Assembly: GCA_032173965.1 (NCBI GenBank)
Contig: JAVUNC010000004.1
Span: 25,211,001-25,275,000, forward strand
Direction: 5' to 3'
Length of the DNA stretch: 64,000 nucleotides
From: Sitta carolinensis
Lineage: Eukaryota; Chordata; Aves; Passeriformes; Sittidae
Shown: positions 25,767-36,471 of the stretch, piece after piece
Position numbering within the stretch: position 1 is the stretch's first letter
Layout: each line of letters starts with the position of its first letter
Made by a program: the position numbers and the translations under genes
Notes under the pieces: generated by a model
Told to the model about the DNA's origin: nothing
Database searches by the model: none
The model's input: only the letters and a program-made list of their open reading frames with translations

Positions 25767-26256
25767 TTTAGGCCCTCAGTACGAGGAAGACCTCAAAAAA
25801 TTAGGATGAGTTAGCTGAGACTGCCCAAATGTTTGGGGGCTGAGCACTCGCCCTGTGAGGAAAGGCCGAGAAAGCTGTGATTGCTCGACCTGGAGATGAA
25901 ATGGCTTCAGGGGAACAAAAGAGCAGACCCTAGTCCTTACATGGAGGCTGTTGAGACCACAGGATCTCCACAGTGCTTCCTGGTGGGAGGATGAGAGGTA
26001 AAATTTTAAATTGAAAGATAGGTTTAAATTGTTTATAATGAGAAGCTTTTTCCCCCATGAGGATAGCCCAGCAGCGTAGCAAGTTGCCCAGAGAGTTATG
26101 TAACCTCTTTCCTTGTTTTTCAAGACCAGACTAGGTAAATCCCTAAAAAACCTGGTCTGATCCCATGACTGGGCCTGTTTTGAGTGGAAGGTTAAGCTGG
26201 AGACCTATTCAGGTCCTTTCATACCTGAATTACACTACAAGTCTGCGATTCTAATA
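25767..26256 (+). mobile_element. CR1 LINE 3' end, plus orientation, second tandem copy
   Basis: Immediately after the previous copy, the sequence restarts in the CR1 3' region (GGCCCTCAGTACGAGGAAGA). It proceeds through AAGTTGCCCAGAGAGTTATG and AACCTGGTCTGATCCCATGA to a degenerate 3' terminus at 26242-26253. Two CR1 copies in the same orientation thus lie head to tail. The second is more diverged and from a different subfamily. Confidence 0.82.
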
Positions 26257-29200
26257 AAGAAATAGTGAGAATGCCACTTTTTGAAGCTTAAATACTCATT
26301 CATAAAATGACTTCAATTAGTGCCAGGCAGGCATCATATCCAGTGATTGAAGTACCTAATTTCCACTAATTTCTAAGTGAGGCAGACACTTTGATAGGTT
26401 TGAGAAATTTGGACTTAAAGGTGCTTCCTTTAAAAAAACCCTAAACCCCAACAACTTAATTGTCCTACGGTAGTTCTCCTTTACTCATCTTTTCTAAGAA
26501 AAGGAGTGGCTCATGAGAGGAAAATTAGCTTCCTGATCCTGCAGAACTCTTGAGATAGAAAAAAAAGACATAAATCTTAGTACCTCTCCCCAGCACTGTA
26601 TATTCATTGTACATCTACTCTCAACCAACCATTCAGAAAAACTGGTTACTGTAAGGAACTGATAGTTTTTCTACTGATTCTATATCGCAACATCACGTGC
26701 AATAAGAAGAACCATTCACGAACATGGATATCTGAAAAAATGCACTCCATTCATTTGCTGGTCTTCCTCCTGCAAGCAAGGCAAACCAGCCATTTACTAG
26801 GGAAAAGAGTTTTCTTTTTATCAATATTAACAGGAACATTTTAAACTAGATTTGCCACTTTGTGGGAGATCAATGTAAGGAAAACAAGACCAGCAGGAAA
26901 ATTGGAAGATAACAGTAGGAAAGCAGAATTTGTTTTCTAATTACTGCCATGCAATTATCTTTGACAGCTTTTTTCCAGAGTCTAGGAAGTAACTCTTTTA
27001 GGCTCAGAGATCATCATAGGTGTAAGGAATATTTTTTTGACCTCTGAGCAAACAGGAAAGTGACGCCTTAAAAAATTTTGCCATTTTGCATAAATCTTTC
27101 AGTTTCTTGTCCTTATCCATGGCTAAATATGCTTAAAAGTGGGGACATGGCATGGGGAAGGGTGTATGTATGGTTTTAAGCATGGCAAAGTTGTAGAAGA
27201 CTGATTTTCTAGAAGACAGTATAAGGTTTCACATCAAAATGTATATGTCATGGCTGAACAGAGGCAAATAAAGTCAGTTGTAGAGGGAAGATTCTGCTTT
27301 TTCTGCTTTGGGAAGGAAAAATAAAAGTAGTTTAACACCCCGCTCCCCTCCCCCCCCCCAAAAAAAAAAAAAACCCTGAAAAAATCTTCAAGCACAAAAA
27401 GGAGAGTGACTGCACTGCGTGAAAAGCTTGGAATGTCAGGTTTATTTTTCTCTGGAAGCTGAGTCCTGTATCTAGGGTCTTTGCAAATTCTCTGTAAAAT
27501 CAGCAGAACATATCAAATAAATCAAAATGAATCAACCACTAACTTGTGCCTCTAATTGCCTTGCTGTGAGCAAGCTGGTCAAAAAGGTTAATTAACATAA
27601 TAAACTGACCCATGGTTTTGGTAAAATGATTTAGATGTGGGAAGTCAATGTTCCTTGTATTCAGGTGTGGGCAGGGAGAGTTAAGCTCTATCCAGTCAGT
27701 CAATGAATTTGCTCCTAACATACCTGAGAACAAAACTCTGACTATTTAAAATTGTCTTGAAGAGAATTGGAGAAGATAAGGCAAAAAACATTAGTGTCTT
27801 GAAAGACTCTTAGCAACCTAATGAACTGGAACACAGGGAAGAATCTGGAACAATTCACTTAGACAATAAACATTTGCATCTGCAACCATCAGTAGACCTT
27901 CAAAGTTTGTAGTCATATTTTGGGGCTGCCCTATTAGTTTGTCTGAGATGTAACAAGGTTCTCAGGCATTCCTTTGATGCACTTCAGAGCATCAAACACT
28001 TAGTAAGAGTGATCACAACTGAAATCACATAAGCAGGCTGAAAACTATAATATTAATAGGCAAGTCTGGCTCTGTATATTTTATGTGAAGAAAATTACGA
28101 CCTATAGTTGACAGGGACTAACTCGTTATTAAGTTGTCTTTGATTAGATAATTATTGAATTATAGCTTTTGTCACCTACAATTTAAAATATTTGGACATG
28201 TGATGTAAGAAACTCTAATAACAGCTGACCAGAAAAGTACCCAGCACCAGATATATTGCAGTAATATAAAAACCTGAAAGAAGTGATATTTCTTCTATTG
28301 GTGTATATATAAAACCTACTCCTAAAGTGCAAAAATAAGCTACTCATGTGCCTCATGATCCTATTGTTAATTTAATTATTTTGTTCTCATATATGTTTAT
28401 TAGGAATATACCATGACATATTTGTGTTCGTGACCAAATCCTAACAATAATAGAACTGCAACACTCCTCTCCAAGAGATCTGACTTGAAGATCCCTAAGC
28501 CCATTTTCTGCTAATATGAATCTCCATAATAGTGCTGTTAGAAAGTGATGCAGTTCAAGGAATCCTGGAAACAAACCTATAAACATGGCTTCTTTCAAGC
28601 ACTGTATTTTCTGCTTCCTTTTTTGAGTCACTTTTTGCATGTGCTGAATTTTCACAAATATGCAGAAGACAATCAGAATCTGATATGAATGAGTCAAGAA
28701 GAGTGTAGTAGTTTTGGACAAGAAAGGCTGAAGAAATTTTTTTTCACTAACAGTGGTCTGAACTATTCTGCAACAGTAGAAGTCAGGAAAGGACACACTC
28801 TTTTAAGAAAACATTTGTAGTGAAAGATGGAATTCCCCCCTTTCTGTAAGGAATGTTTTTCTTTATTCCCTACTATTCCTTCTTCAGCTTATCAAGGTTA
28901 CCAGCAGATCTGTGTAGGTTTTAAACCCCTATTCTAACCAAGCATCATCTGTGTTAAATAAAAATATGTCAGCAGGTTGAATTTTCTCTACTTGTTTTTG
29001 GTATTGAAGTTTAGAGTGTCCAGATATCCCACTGCTACTCAGCCATCCCTCCTCAATATTCTCCTTAATTAAGACTATTGCAGAACACTTGAGGCACATG
29101 GTAAAATATTGAAAACCTTTAATCACTTTATCTTCTTCCACACCTCCCCTCCGGATTCATCCAGTTCAGTAGGGCTGTAATTTTTAATAGTTGTTCTTAC

Positions 29201-32200
29201 ATGAAAATCAGAATGACCTTTGTCCTTCTCTGTGAGAAGACTAGGGTCAGATTAACTACTGCCTTGGCCAGTCTTGCTTATGGAGAGTAATGAGGGAGAT
29301 ACCCCAGAATTGGAGCCTCCTCTGATGGTTTCCTGAGCTAACAGCTGATTGCTTGAAGGAAGAATGAGAGGTATAATGATTTACACCAGCCAACATCCCT
29401 TAATAGTTCATATCAGCCAGAGGAGACATTTGTCCACCTTCTAGGCCATGTGTTCAGTCAATGCATGTTATTACACAGAAATGAAAGAAAATATGAGACT
29501 GTGATGTGACAGATAGCTGCTTATGGCAGAGAATGGCTTGAATGTCCTACCACAGCTTAAAGAAAACAAATATATGAAGTGACTTTACTAAAGGAATTCC
29601 ATAAAATAATGTCATCTTACATCATACCCTCAATAAGCCCTTTAACCTTGTTTGTTTCTTAATTTCAAGTTTTCTGAAATTATTACATAGAACTACTTTG
29701 AACTTAACAATTTTAGAATTGAGTGGCAAAATAACCCCTGTCAACAGGATATTCCTTGCAGGATTTATGTTTAGAAATAGCTTTTTCTTTCAGAAACACT
29801 GGTGTGAAATAGTCCTAGCTTTTACTTTACAAAGTGACTATTTTAGAATCCAGTTAGGTAGAGGAAAATAATTTCCATACCTAAATTCATTCTGTGAGTG
29901 TCATGGGAATTTCTGGAATATCTGAAAGAGGAATGAGCTTCTGTGCAGCATTTTATAGTTGGTTTTGCAAGATACAAATCTGTGTCCAAAGGACCACTGG
30001 TCTCTGCAGTGATTTTGCTTGTGCACTTGCTCTTTTACCTGTTTCAAACTGATTTGCTTTATTTACACTCATAATTGTTCTTCCTCAACTGATATAGCGC
30101 ATATAAGCACATGCGAATAAAAGTCTTTTCTTGGGGTTCAGGAGAAATAGAAAAAGTCATAATATCAACCTTAAATGAAGAGGGGTAAAAATTGTGCAGA
30201 GGCTAAATTTACAATTACTGTGCATTTGTTGTATGCCTCTTTACCTTCTTTGGTGTGCTTGTTCTCCTGACTCCAAATGAATGTTTGGTTTTTTTTTTCC
30301 TCATCTTTCCATGTAGGTGATATCCAACAGATCGTTTTCCAAGAGATGGAAATTTTAAAAGATACTGCTATTTGAAAAATGACCTGGTGGATCTCTGTTT
30401 ATGCCCTATAGTGGAATCACACATTTACTGTTGAGACTCTACTTGCATGTGTTTTTCTTCCATGTTTTACAAACAGAAGACCAGAACCCACCCTAACTGC
30501 ACTGTAAGTGGATTTATTTAGAATTCAGCCTTTCTGGCAACAACTGATATTCGGCTACTAAACTACCATGCCCTGTTGGATTAATTATATCAGAGTGCTC
30601 ATGAAATTTGCTAGATTAACCGACAGAAAATGTAAGCACTGTTGTAAGCACATGAAGCAGCAGTATGGGTTATTTTGAATTCAGACAATTCCATAGTCTT
30701 TTATTCTAAATTATAACATGATAAAGTTTCAGTGAATCACTGACAGTGACTAAAAGTTAAAATGGAAAAAGAATTATAGTACTGTATAGAACAACTGTAT
30801 GATTCAGAGACCATATGTGAACTGTGACATTGACAGATGTGTTCCCTCAGTCTATTGGAAGGATAACTTAACTGAGAAAATAAAGATGAAATGTTTATTT
30901 CCCTCATGACTTGCTAGATTTTTATAATGCAACAAACATTTTAAAAATAAAATAATAATACTAATAATTGCAAAAATGAAACAAAAAAGTAACTTGTTCT
31001 GTATTTGCGATTCTTAGACTCTGTTCTTAAGACTCGGAATAAAGTATCTGGAGACATCATTAGTGTTTTTCTCAGCAGTTTTCTAATTTATGCTGTACAA
31101 CCTCTGATGGTTTTGTTCATCACATTGACTAAAAGCATGTCTGCCAGAAGTGTAGTCTGAGCATTATTTGTTTCTAAGCATAACCAATGAAGACCTCATC
31201 TGTTACAAAGCAGATTCAGATCTAAATATAGATTTTGCATCTCACCCAGTAATCTGAACTTAAAACCATTTAAATATGATTGCTGGTCATTAAATGTAAC
31301 CAATGCAAAAATAATTTAAATAAAAAGGCTGTGTTTACAGAGCTATGACTGTGTCTGAGGGCTTCTACAAAATGTTTTGCTTTCATTATTTGGCTCCTTT
31401 CCTCATGAATCAATATTGGCACAGTCATTTTAACTTCCAAAGGTATAATAGATGGTCCATGGTAAGGAGTGTCACTGGGGCCAACCTTTCTAAAGGTGGG
31501 ATACAACAGAGGAAAAGGACAGATAAATTTTACTGTGTTATTCTACCAATCAGTCATGTTTGAAATTTCTCATAATAATTCATTCATGTTTGGAAACAGT
31601 ATTTCAAATACGCTTTCATAATTCTTTGTGGGCCTATCACAACAGAGATTTGTTTTAAGCACGAAATTTGGAGGTATTTCCTCTTAAATATGAGACAAGC
31701 TTTGCACACAGATTTTTGAGAAAAATTTCAGGAGCTGATCAGATAAAGGCTGAAACCTATCACAACTGTAAGATGCTTTGTAGAAGTGCATGCACTCCCA
31801 GAACCCAAACAAACTGTCCCCTAGACTTCAGCCTGTTTTAGGAGATCCCATAATAAAGTTAGCCTTACATGTTATTAAATTACTCAGTGATAAATTAACT
31901 GAAATTTTATTTTTTTGCTTATGTTATGCTGCTGATGAGATTGAGAGTTTAAGCATGTAAGTAAAGCAAGGCTTGTCAGAAAGATTTGGTACTGGAGAGA
32001 CAGGTGCAATAAACCTTCTTCCCTACGGTCTTCAAAATATGAGTCATGGAGCAAAACTTAATAGTTTTATTTTCCATAGTAATTATTTTACATTTCTAAT
32101 GGATGTTACACATAATGAACTCAATGGAAATTTTAATTTGTTAGCACATGACAAATTTTACCACATTATATCTAAAGCTAATTTTACAATGTCTCATAAG

Positions 32201-32880
32201 CAACAGTTTCTGTGTCACGCTACGGTTAATAGAATCCTCCTCTTCTTCCCTTTCCACCCTCTTTCCCCATGTTCCAATCAGCTCTTTCTCTTAAGCTGGC
32301 TAATTATTTAAGATAATAATGCTAAGCTCAGACTAACTCAGGCATAAGGCTTCTGCCTTTTTTCCAACTGTTTGCTTTAAAGCTGTCCTTTTTCCCCAAT
32401 TATGCAAGGTTTTTTTATTTTAAAGTTTTTGGGGGGCAGTAAAGCCAATTCTTTTCCAGAAAGCCTTGTCTGCTGAAAATTCAAAAAGAAATAATTTCTG
32501 GTTTCTTTCCATCCTTAGATACTTCTTGAGCAAAAATTGCTTTCCTTTCAAAATGAAATGGTCTGTCTCTTTTCAAATTAAAATTTTGCATCTGTTTCAC
32601 TCCTCCTCCACTCCTAATCTGTAATTTTCCCTTGCTTTTGTATGTTTGTTTGATTGTTCTTTGAGAACAGGGCATTTTGTGAGAAAATGTTAAAACGGTA
32701 TCTCAGTCTAGAGGTAAATTAATCTTTAGCAAGGCCACAGACACAGGTTAATACTAACTTTCTCTAGCACAGCACAGAGTGTATAATGATCTTTGAAAAT
32801 TTCAACATTCTTATTAGTGTTTCTTCTGTGAGGAAGTGGGGGAAATAGGAAAAACAAATTGTTTTGATACGGTTTTGGTT
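26257..32880. other. AT-rich stretch, no gene recognised
   Basis: No coding exon, RNA gene or mobile element could be supported. The longest frame, 147 codons on the minus strand at 28353-28796, has hydrophobic patches but no family signature. A C10A14 homopolymer junction lies at 27350-27373. A pyrimidine-rich tract ending in TAG near 30316 looks like a splice acceptor but cannot be tied to a gene. Confidence 0.45.
27350..27373. repeat. C10-A14 homopolymer junction
   Basis: Ten C are followed directly by fourteen A. This is a low-complexity sequence prone to length error. Confidence 0.9.
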
Positions 32881-32885
32881 AAACT

Positions 32886-32909
32886 CTTTGTTGTAATAAT
32901 ACAACAAAG
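32886..32909. promoter_or_regulatory. Perfect palindrome of two inverted SOX-type motifs
   Basis: CTTTGTTGTA (32886-32895) and TACAACAAAG (32900-32909) form a perfect 10-bp inverted repeat around a 4-base spacer. Each arm contains the SOX family core (CTTTGTT, or AACAAAG). It sits about 70-90 bp upstream of the CpG island. SOX dimer binding is inferred from the motif only. Confidence 0.45.
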
Positions 32910-32979
32910 CACAGTAAAAAGCACAAATATTTTAAATAATTTATGATTAGTTGCTAATTAATCTGCTTTCAATGATCTC

Positions 32980-33330
32980 TGTGGGTCGGCTCTTCCGAGG
33001 TCTGGAGCCTGGATGGAGCAGCTCCTGGGCTCCCGCCGGTCCCCGCTTCTCGCGTCGGCACTTCTCTCCGCCGCGGAGCAAAGCAAACCCATCCGTTCAG
33101 GGAAAAGCAAAAGCCGCCGAAGGATTGCTGTCACAGTCTCCAATTACAGCGAAAGGGTTAAAAACCCCCTTCTTGCTAAGCTAATAAAACCCTCGAGCTA
33201 GCTAAGCAAGCACAGTAACGCTGACACAGGGCGCCTGGAAGGGAGGCTTTGAAAAAAGCCCGGGTAACCCCAAGGCTCCCCCTCCCCGGACCCTCCGAGA
33301 GCTACGGCAGCCACTTCTGGGCATAAGGCA
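32980..33330. promoter_or_regulatory. CpG island, candidate promoter or first exon
   Basis: In about 350 bp I count 23 CpG dinucleotides, in a window that is otherwise AT-rich and nearly CpG-free outside LTRs. The densest part is about 33030-33120 (repeated CCGCCG and CGCG words). No retroelement signature is present, so this looks like a host CpG island, which usually marks a promoter and first exon. Short frames cover it on both strands (for example 32951-33184 plus and 32958-33143 minus), but none resembles a known protein. Direction of transcription cannot be set. A non-coding RNA start, an alternative first exon of a distant gene, or an orphan CpG island are all possible. Confidence 0.6.
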
Positions 33331-34108
33331 GACGATCAGACAAGACAATTAGTGACTTGCAAGATGAGAGCGTTGTTTTCTATGAATAGATTACTTGCAC
33401 CTCTTTGCTGTTAAGGAACGAATACTTGGAATTGTTTTCCTTGTATCTCTTCATGTCTGCTACCTAAATAAATATGTCATATGTATTGTCATTTTATTCT
33501 TAGAGCCTGGTTCTTGAATGATGATCTAGCTGTGGATCACTGGGTGAGCACTAGATATTAATATTCCCTGAATTTTTGTAATATAGTCATCTCAGTGATG
33601 CTACTGAGTATTTTGTGGGTACCATCTGTCAGGAAGTATGGCGAAGCAGTGAGGTTTCTTTTTGTTTTGCCCCTAATGTATCCTATGAAATAATTGGATG
33701 AAACTGAAGGTACCAAAAGCAAGACAATTTAACACTTACGGTAAAAAATTTGCCAAGAAATGTAGTGTGGTGAAGCATAAGAAATGGTAAAGTTCAGTTT
33801 TGATCTGGAAACTTGCTAGAAGTTGACAAAAAAAGGCATTCACTCTCTTAAAGTTATTTAAATAGTTAACAGTGTTCCATTTTTTTTTAAATTAAACACT
33901 GTAGTCTCTCTCCTAATTACCTGAAACAGTCAATTACTCCCTCCTTTATATCTTGATTTTAATGTTTAATTATCTGTTTTTGCTAACTATCTGTGTTTTG
34001 AAGTCAGAGGATGAAAATATCCAGTGATACAATCACCTGGCTGATGATGCACAGTAATGGTGACATTGTGGGATTTGTCTTCACTGGTTTTGTTAACACT
34101 ATTACATA
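33331..34108. other. AT-rich flank between the CpG island and the retrovirus
   Basis: No gene or repeat is recognised. The first 150 bp downstream of the CpG island lack repeat signatures and could belong to the same transcription unit. Confidence 0.4.
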
Positions 34109-34113
34109 AATGG
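34109..34113. repeat. Left target-site duplication of the retrovirus (AATGG)
   Basis: AATGG directly precedes the left LTR terminus TGTGGAG. The same five bases follow the right terminus at 36467-36471, showing that both outer ends come from one integration event. Confidence 0.88.
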
Positions 34114-34743
34114 TGTGGAGACCCGGCTGGGGTTCCACGAGGGTGGTTTGTGCCCAGATGGCTCTTTTTCTCAATCTCTCATCTCAGGGAAGAGCAACAA
34201 ACTGCTTCAAGGCTGCTTCATGGTGTTTATTTTAAAGTTATCAAAGGGTCAGGAACACAGTGTTACCACTGGTCCCAGGTGCCAAAAATGGCCGCAAAAT
34301 GTACAGTACAGAGAGTTTATATAAGGTTTATCATCAAATAGAAAAGTTCTACGTACATTATTTTGTCTTTAAATCCAATAACCATCACTATTATTAACAG
34401 GTTTTTTCTAAACTAAATTCCCTCTACCAATGGCTACATGATAGGAACTGAGGTCACAGAAAAAGGAAAAGAAGGAGAAAAGGGAGAAGGGAGGACCGAC
34501 TCCCTAAAATCTCCATCTTGGCCCCATAGAAATATATGAGGCATTTTCAAAACTACAAACCTATCTCTCTACAACACATCAAACATTCAGCTTCTCATTT
34601 TTTGGTGTTTGCTGTTCACCCAGGAGTGGAGGCAGCTTTTCCCAAGGGCTCATCTCGATGGCAAAACCTTCTTGTGGAGCTTTGGGGTAAATTTGGTCCC
34701 CAAGAGAACAGACAAGGCTGTAGAGCCTTGCTGACCCCCAACA
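34114..34743 (-). repeat. Complete 3' LTR of the retrovirus
   Basis: This LTR begins (minus strand) TGTTGGGGGTCAGC at 34743 and ends GGGTCTCCACA at 34114. A TATA box (TTATATAA) lies at about 34317-34324 and an AATAAA polyadenylation signal at 34226-34231, both on the minus strand. They are about 90 bp apart, which sets the likely R region between them. Its first 187 bp recur at 36280-36466. Confidence 0.9.
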
Positions 34744-34757
34744 ATTCCCCCTCCTGT
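34744..34757 (-). other. Polypurine tract of the retrovirus
   Basis: The minus strand reads ACAGGAGGGGGAAT directly before the LTR start. This is the purine-rich primer site for plus-strand DNA synthesis, and it fixes the LTR boundary at 34743. Confidence 0.85.
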
Positions 34758-34769
34758 TTGAACCGGAAG

Positions 34770-34976
34770 CACCACATGAGAAATTTCTTCTACTGATCTT
34801 TTACAACAACGACCTACACAAAATATTAATACTAAACAAACTAAAACTATAATTAATATTGATATAACTGCTTTTAGAATTCTTTTCCAGAATGCTGAAA
34901 GATCAAACCAACTGAACAAATCATCCACCCAAGCTCCAGTTTCTTCTCCAAGGCAGACCAAATTCTGTCTCCACAA
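34770..34976 (-). pseudogene. env: env remnant: C-terminal end of the transmembrane subunit
   Basis: A minus-strand frame starting at 34976 encodes the end of a retroviral Env transmembrane subunit. It has an aromatic-rich membrane-proximal segment (Trp16, Trp23, Trp30), a hydrophobic anchor at about residues 33-55 and a short tail with Cys57-Cys58, a likely palmitoylation site. The frame runs on through the polypurine tract and stops within U3 at 34650. Upstream, the fusion peptide, the coiled-coil region and most of the surface subunit are missing. A deletion between about 34977 and 34997 joins this piece to surface-subunit sequence in another frame. It is non-functional as an entry protein; similar anchored peptides could in principle still be expressed. 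Confidence 0.75.
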
Positions 34977-34996
34977 ATGAAAAAAACTCCCTTTGG

Positions 34997-35498
34997 TTAT
35001 TGCAAAGGAAATTGGTTGGATGGTTTGATCAGTGTCTTTGTGTAATTACACCAAAATGTTTCATTTTTATAAAACTTTTGAAAAGGGGAAACATCAATCG
35101 TTTTTTGTTCTTGTTTCGGCTCAAAAAAACTTAAGATGATACAAAAATTCATTTCCATTGAACCGAAAATTTCCAATTCTTCAGGCTGCTGAGAAGCCTT
35201 GGGAAGGAATTTGGTCCAGACATTCCAGCTATCCACCGGATTCGAAGTGGATTGCAGGAAGGTCTGAGGGATGTTACCTGGAATCGGCCAATTTTTCACA
35301 GGCACACCCACTAAACATGTTGAAAAATGGTTTCCCTGGCTTTGAATGAGTCAGGCAGATAGTGTCCAAGCCTGATGCATTGGCCAAGGTTTCCCACACA
35401 TTTCTCTGTGGTTGACTCACCGGCAAAAGCGCAACAATGGGTGAGACAATCACATACAAACAAACTAATTGAATAATATTCATTTTCAGTGGTCTCAT
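34997..35498 (-). pseudogene. env: env remnant: signal peptide and N-terminal part of the surface subunit
   Basis: A minus-strand frame contains a Met near 35498 followed by a hydrophobic stretch suited to a signal peptide. Next comes a conserved class II Env N-terminal block (it includes LANASGLDTICL). The frame breaks near 35310-35340, and the reading continues in the next frame down to a stop at 34997. There is thus at least one frameshift. The rest of the surface subunit, including the furin cleavage region, is absent. The start overlaps the end of the pol frame only slightly or not at all, depending on which Met is used, as is usual for env. Confidence 0.7.
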
Positions 35499-35595
35499 TT
35501 CCCACATGAACCCACACACAAAAAAACACAGCGAAACCCAAATCCCAAAGTCTTTGCACACAGGGCAATATGATGACGAGGATCGCAGCACTGGT

Positions 35596-36303
35596 TCAGG
35601 TCTGTGTGCTCACTTCTTTGCACCTGGAGTCTGCTTCTGCTTGCTTCTGGACTCGATAGGGTTTTACATTCTTTGCTGGCACCCACTTCGGTCCTCCTCC
35701 TGTGGAGACACAAGCATAGCCTTTGCCCCAGGTTATTAGTTGGAATGGACCTTCAATTTGCCCTGTCTCTGGGTTTTTGATCAAGACCAAGGGGTTCTCT
35801 TTCAATTTCGCTTGTGTACTATTTGAAAAATGTCTAATGATTTGTGGAGTGGGTTCTGCGAAAGAGCCATTTAAAAAATTTAAAACATACAAAGCTTTGT
35901 GCAATCTCATCTGAGGTGTCGCATCTGCCTCTCCTCGTTTCTGCTTGTCCAAAAGGCTTTTCAAAGTTTGGTGTGTCCTCTCCACAATTGCTTGACCTGT
36001 GGAAGAATGTGGGATGCCAAAAGTGTGGCGAACACCCCATTTCTTCAAAAACTTGTCAAGCACTTGTCCCTTATATGTTGGACCATTGTCTGTTTTCACC
36101 TCTTGAGGGACACCCAAAGCTGCGAATGCCTGCAGAAAATGCCGACAAGCCTGTTGTGCTGTTTCATTTGTGTGCAGAGAGGCAAAGATTGCACCTGAGA
36201 AAGTATCAACTGAAACATGAATATTTTTAAATTTCCCAAAAGATTGGTATTTTGTAACATTGGTCTGCCATAGCTGCAGACCTATCTCTCTACAACACAT
36301 CAA
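35596..36303 (-). pseudogene. pol: pol remnant: integrase catalytic core and C-terminal domain
   Basis: A 235-codon minus-strand frame without internal stops. Residues 1-8 come from the fused U3 sequence; true integrase begins near residue 9. The catalytic core carries Asp72 (KTDNGPTY) and Glu108 (GQAIVERTH) with exactly 35 residues between them, the DD35E spacing. The position of the first catalytic Asp is residue 15 (WQTNVTKY, codon at 36259-36261) and is Asn. The spacing from residue 15 to 72 is 57, as in alpharetroviral integrase. The C-terminal domain ends with the class II signature ITWGKGYACVSTGGGPKWVP at about residues 194-213. The N-terminal zinc-binding domain is missing. Integrase normally joins viral DNA ends to host DNA; this copy lacks one of three metal ligands and its N-terminus, so it should be inactive. 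Confidence 0.92.
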
Positions 36304-36466
36304 ACATTCAGCTTCTCATTTTTTTGGTGTTTGCTGTTCACCCAGGAGTGGAGGCAGCTTTTCCCAAGGGCTCATCTCGATGGCAAAACCTTCTTGTGGA
36401 GCTTTGGGGGTAAATTTGGTCCCCAAGAGAACAGACAAGGCTGTAGAGCCTTGCTGACCCCCAACA
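36280..36466 (-). repeat. Truncated 5' LTR of the retrovirus (start of U3 only)
   Basis: This is identical to 34558-34743 except for one extra T in a poly-T run, one extra G in a G run and an ambiguous first few bases at the junction. It is directly fused to integrase near 36280. The outer end TGTTGG at 36466 is followed by the AATGG duplication. The rest of U3, R and U5 are missing. Confidence 0.92.
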
Positions 36467-36471
36467 AATGG
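36467..36471. repeat. Right target-site duplication of the retrovirus (AATGG)
   Basis: This matches the five bases left of the element at 34109-34113. Confidence 0.88.

Larger units (their letters stand above)
34114..36466 (-). mobile_element. Class II endogenous retrovirus, minus orientation, internally deleted
   Basis: Reading on the minus strand from 36466 leftward, the element comprises a 187-bp piece of U3, most of the integrase core and C-terminus, two remnants of env, a polypurine tract and a complete 630-bp 3' LTR. The 5' U3 end, R, U5, primer-binding site, gag, protease, reverse transcriptase and the start of integrase are absent. The outer termini TGTTGG...CCACA are flanked by AATGG on both sides. 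The integrase motif spacing and C-terminal words are those of alpha- and betaretroviruses (class II). The LTR copies are almost identical, so the insertion is recent. It cannot encode a functional virus. Confidence 0.9.

Noticed and set aside
28353..28796. 147-codon minus-strand frame
   Set aside because: It has no domain, no exon context and no composition shift; this length is expected by chance in 64 kb.
30285..30375. Splice acceptor-like pyrimidine tract ending in TAG with a following exon
   Set aside because: The frames after it close quickly, and no donor or neighbouring exon could be linked.
32951..33201. Short coding exons over the CpG island
   Set aside because: Overlapping frames on both strands are expected in GC-rich DNA; none resembles a known protein, so only the CpG island is reported.
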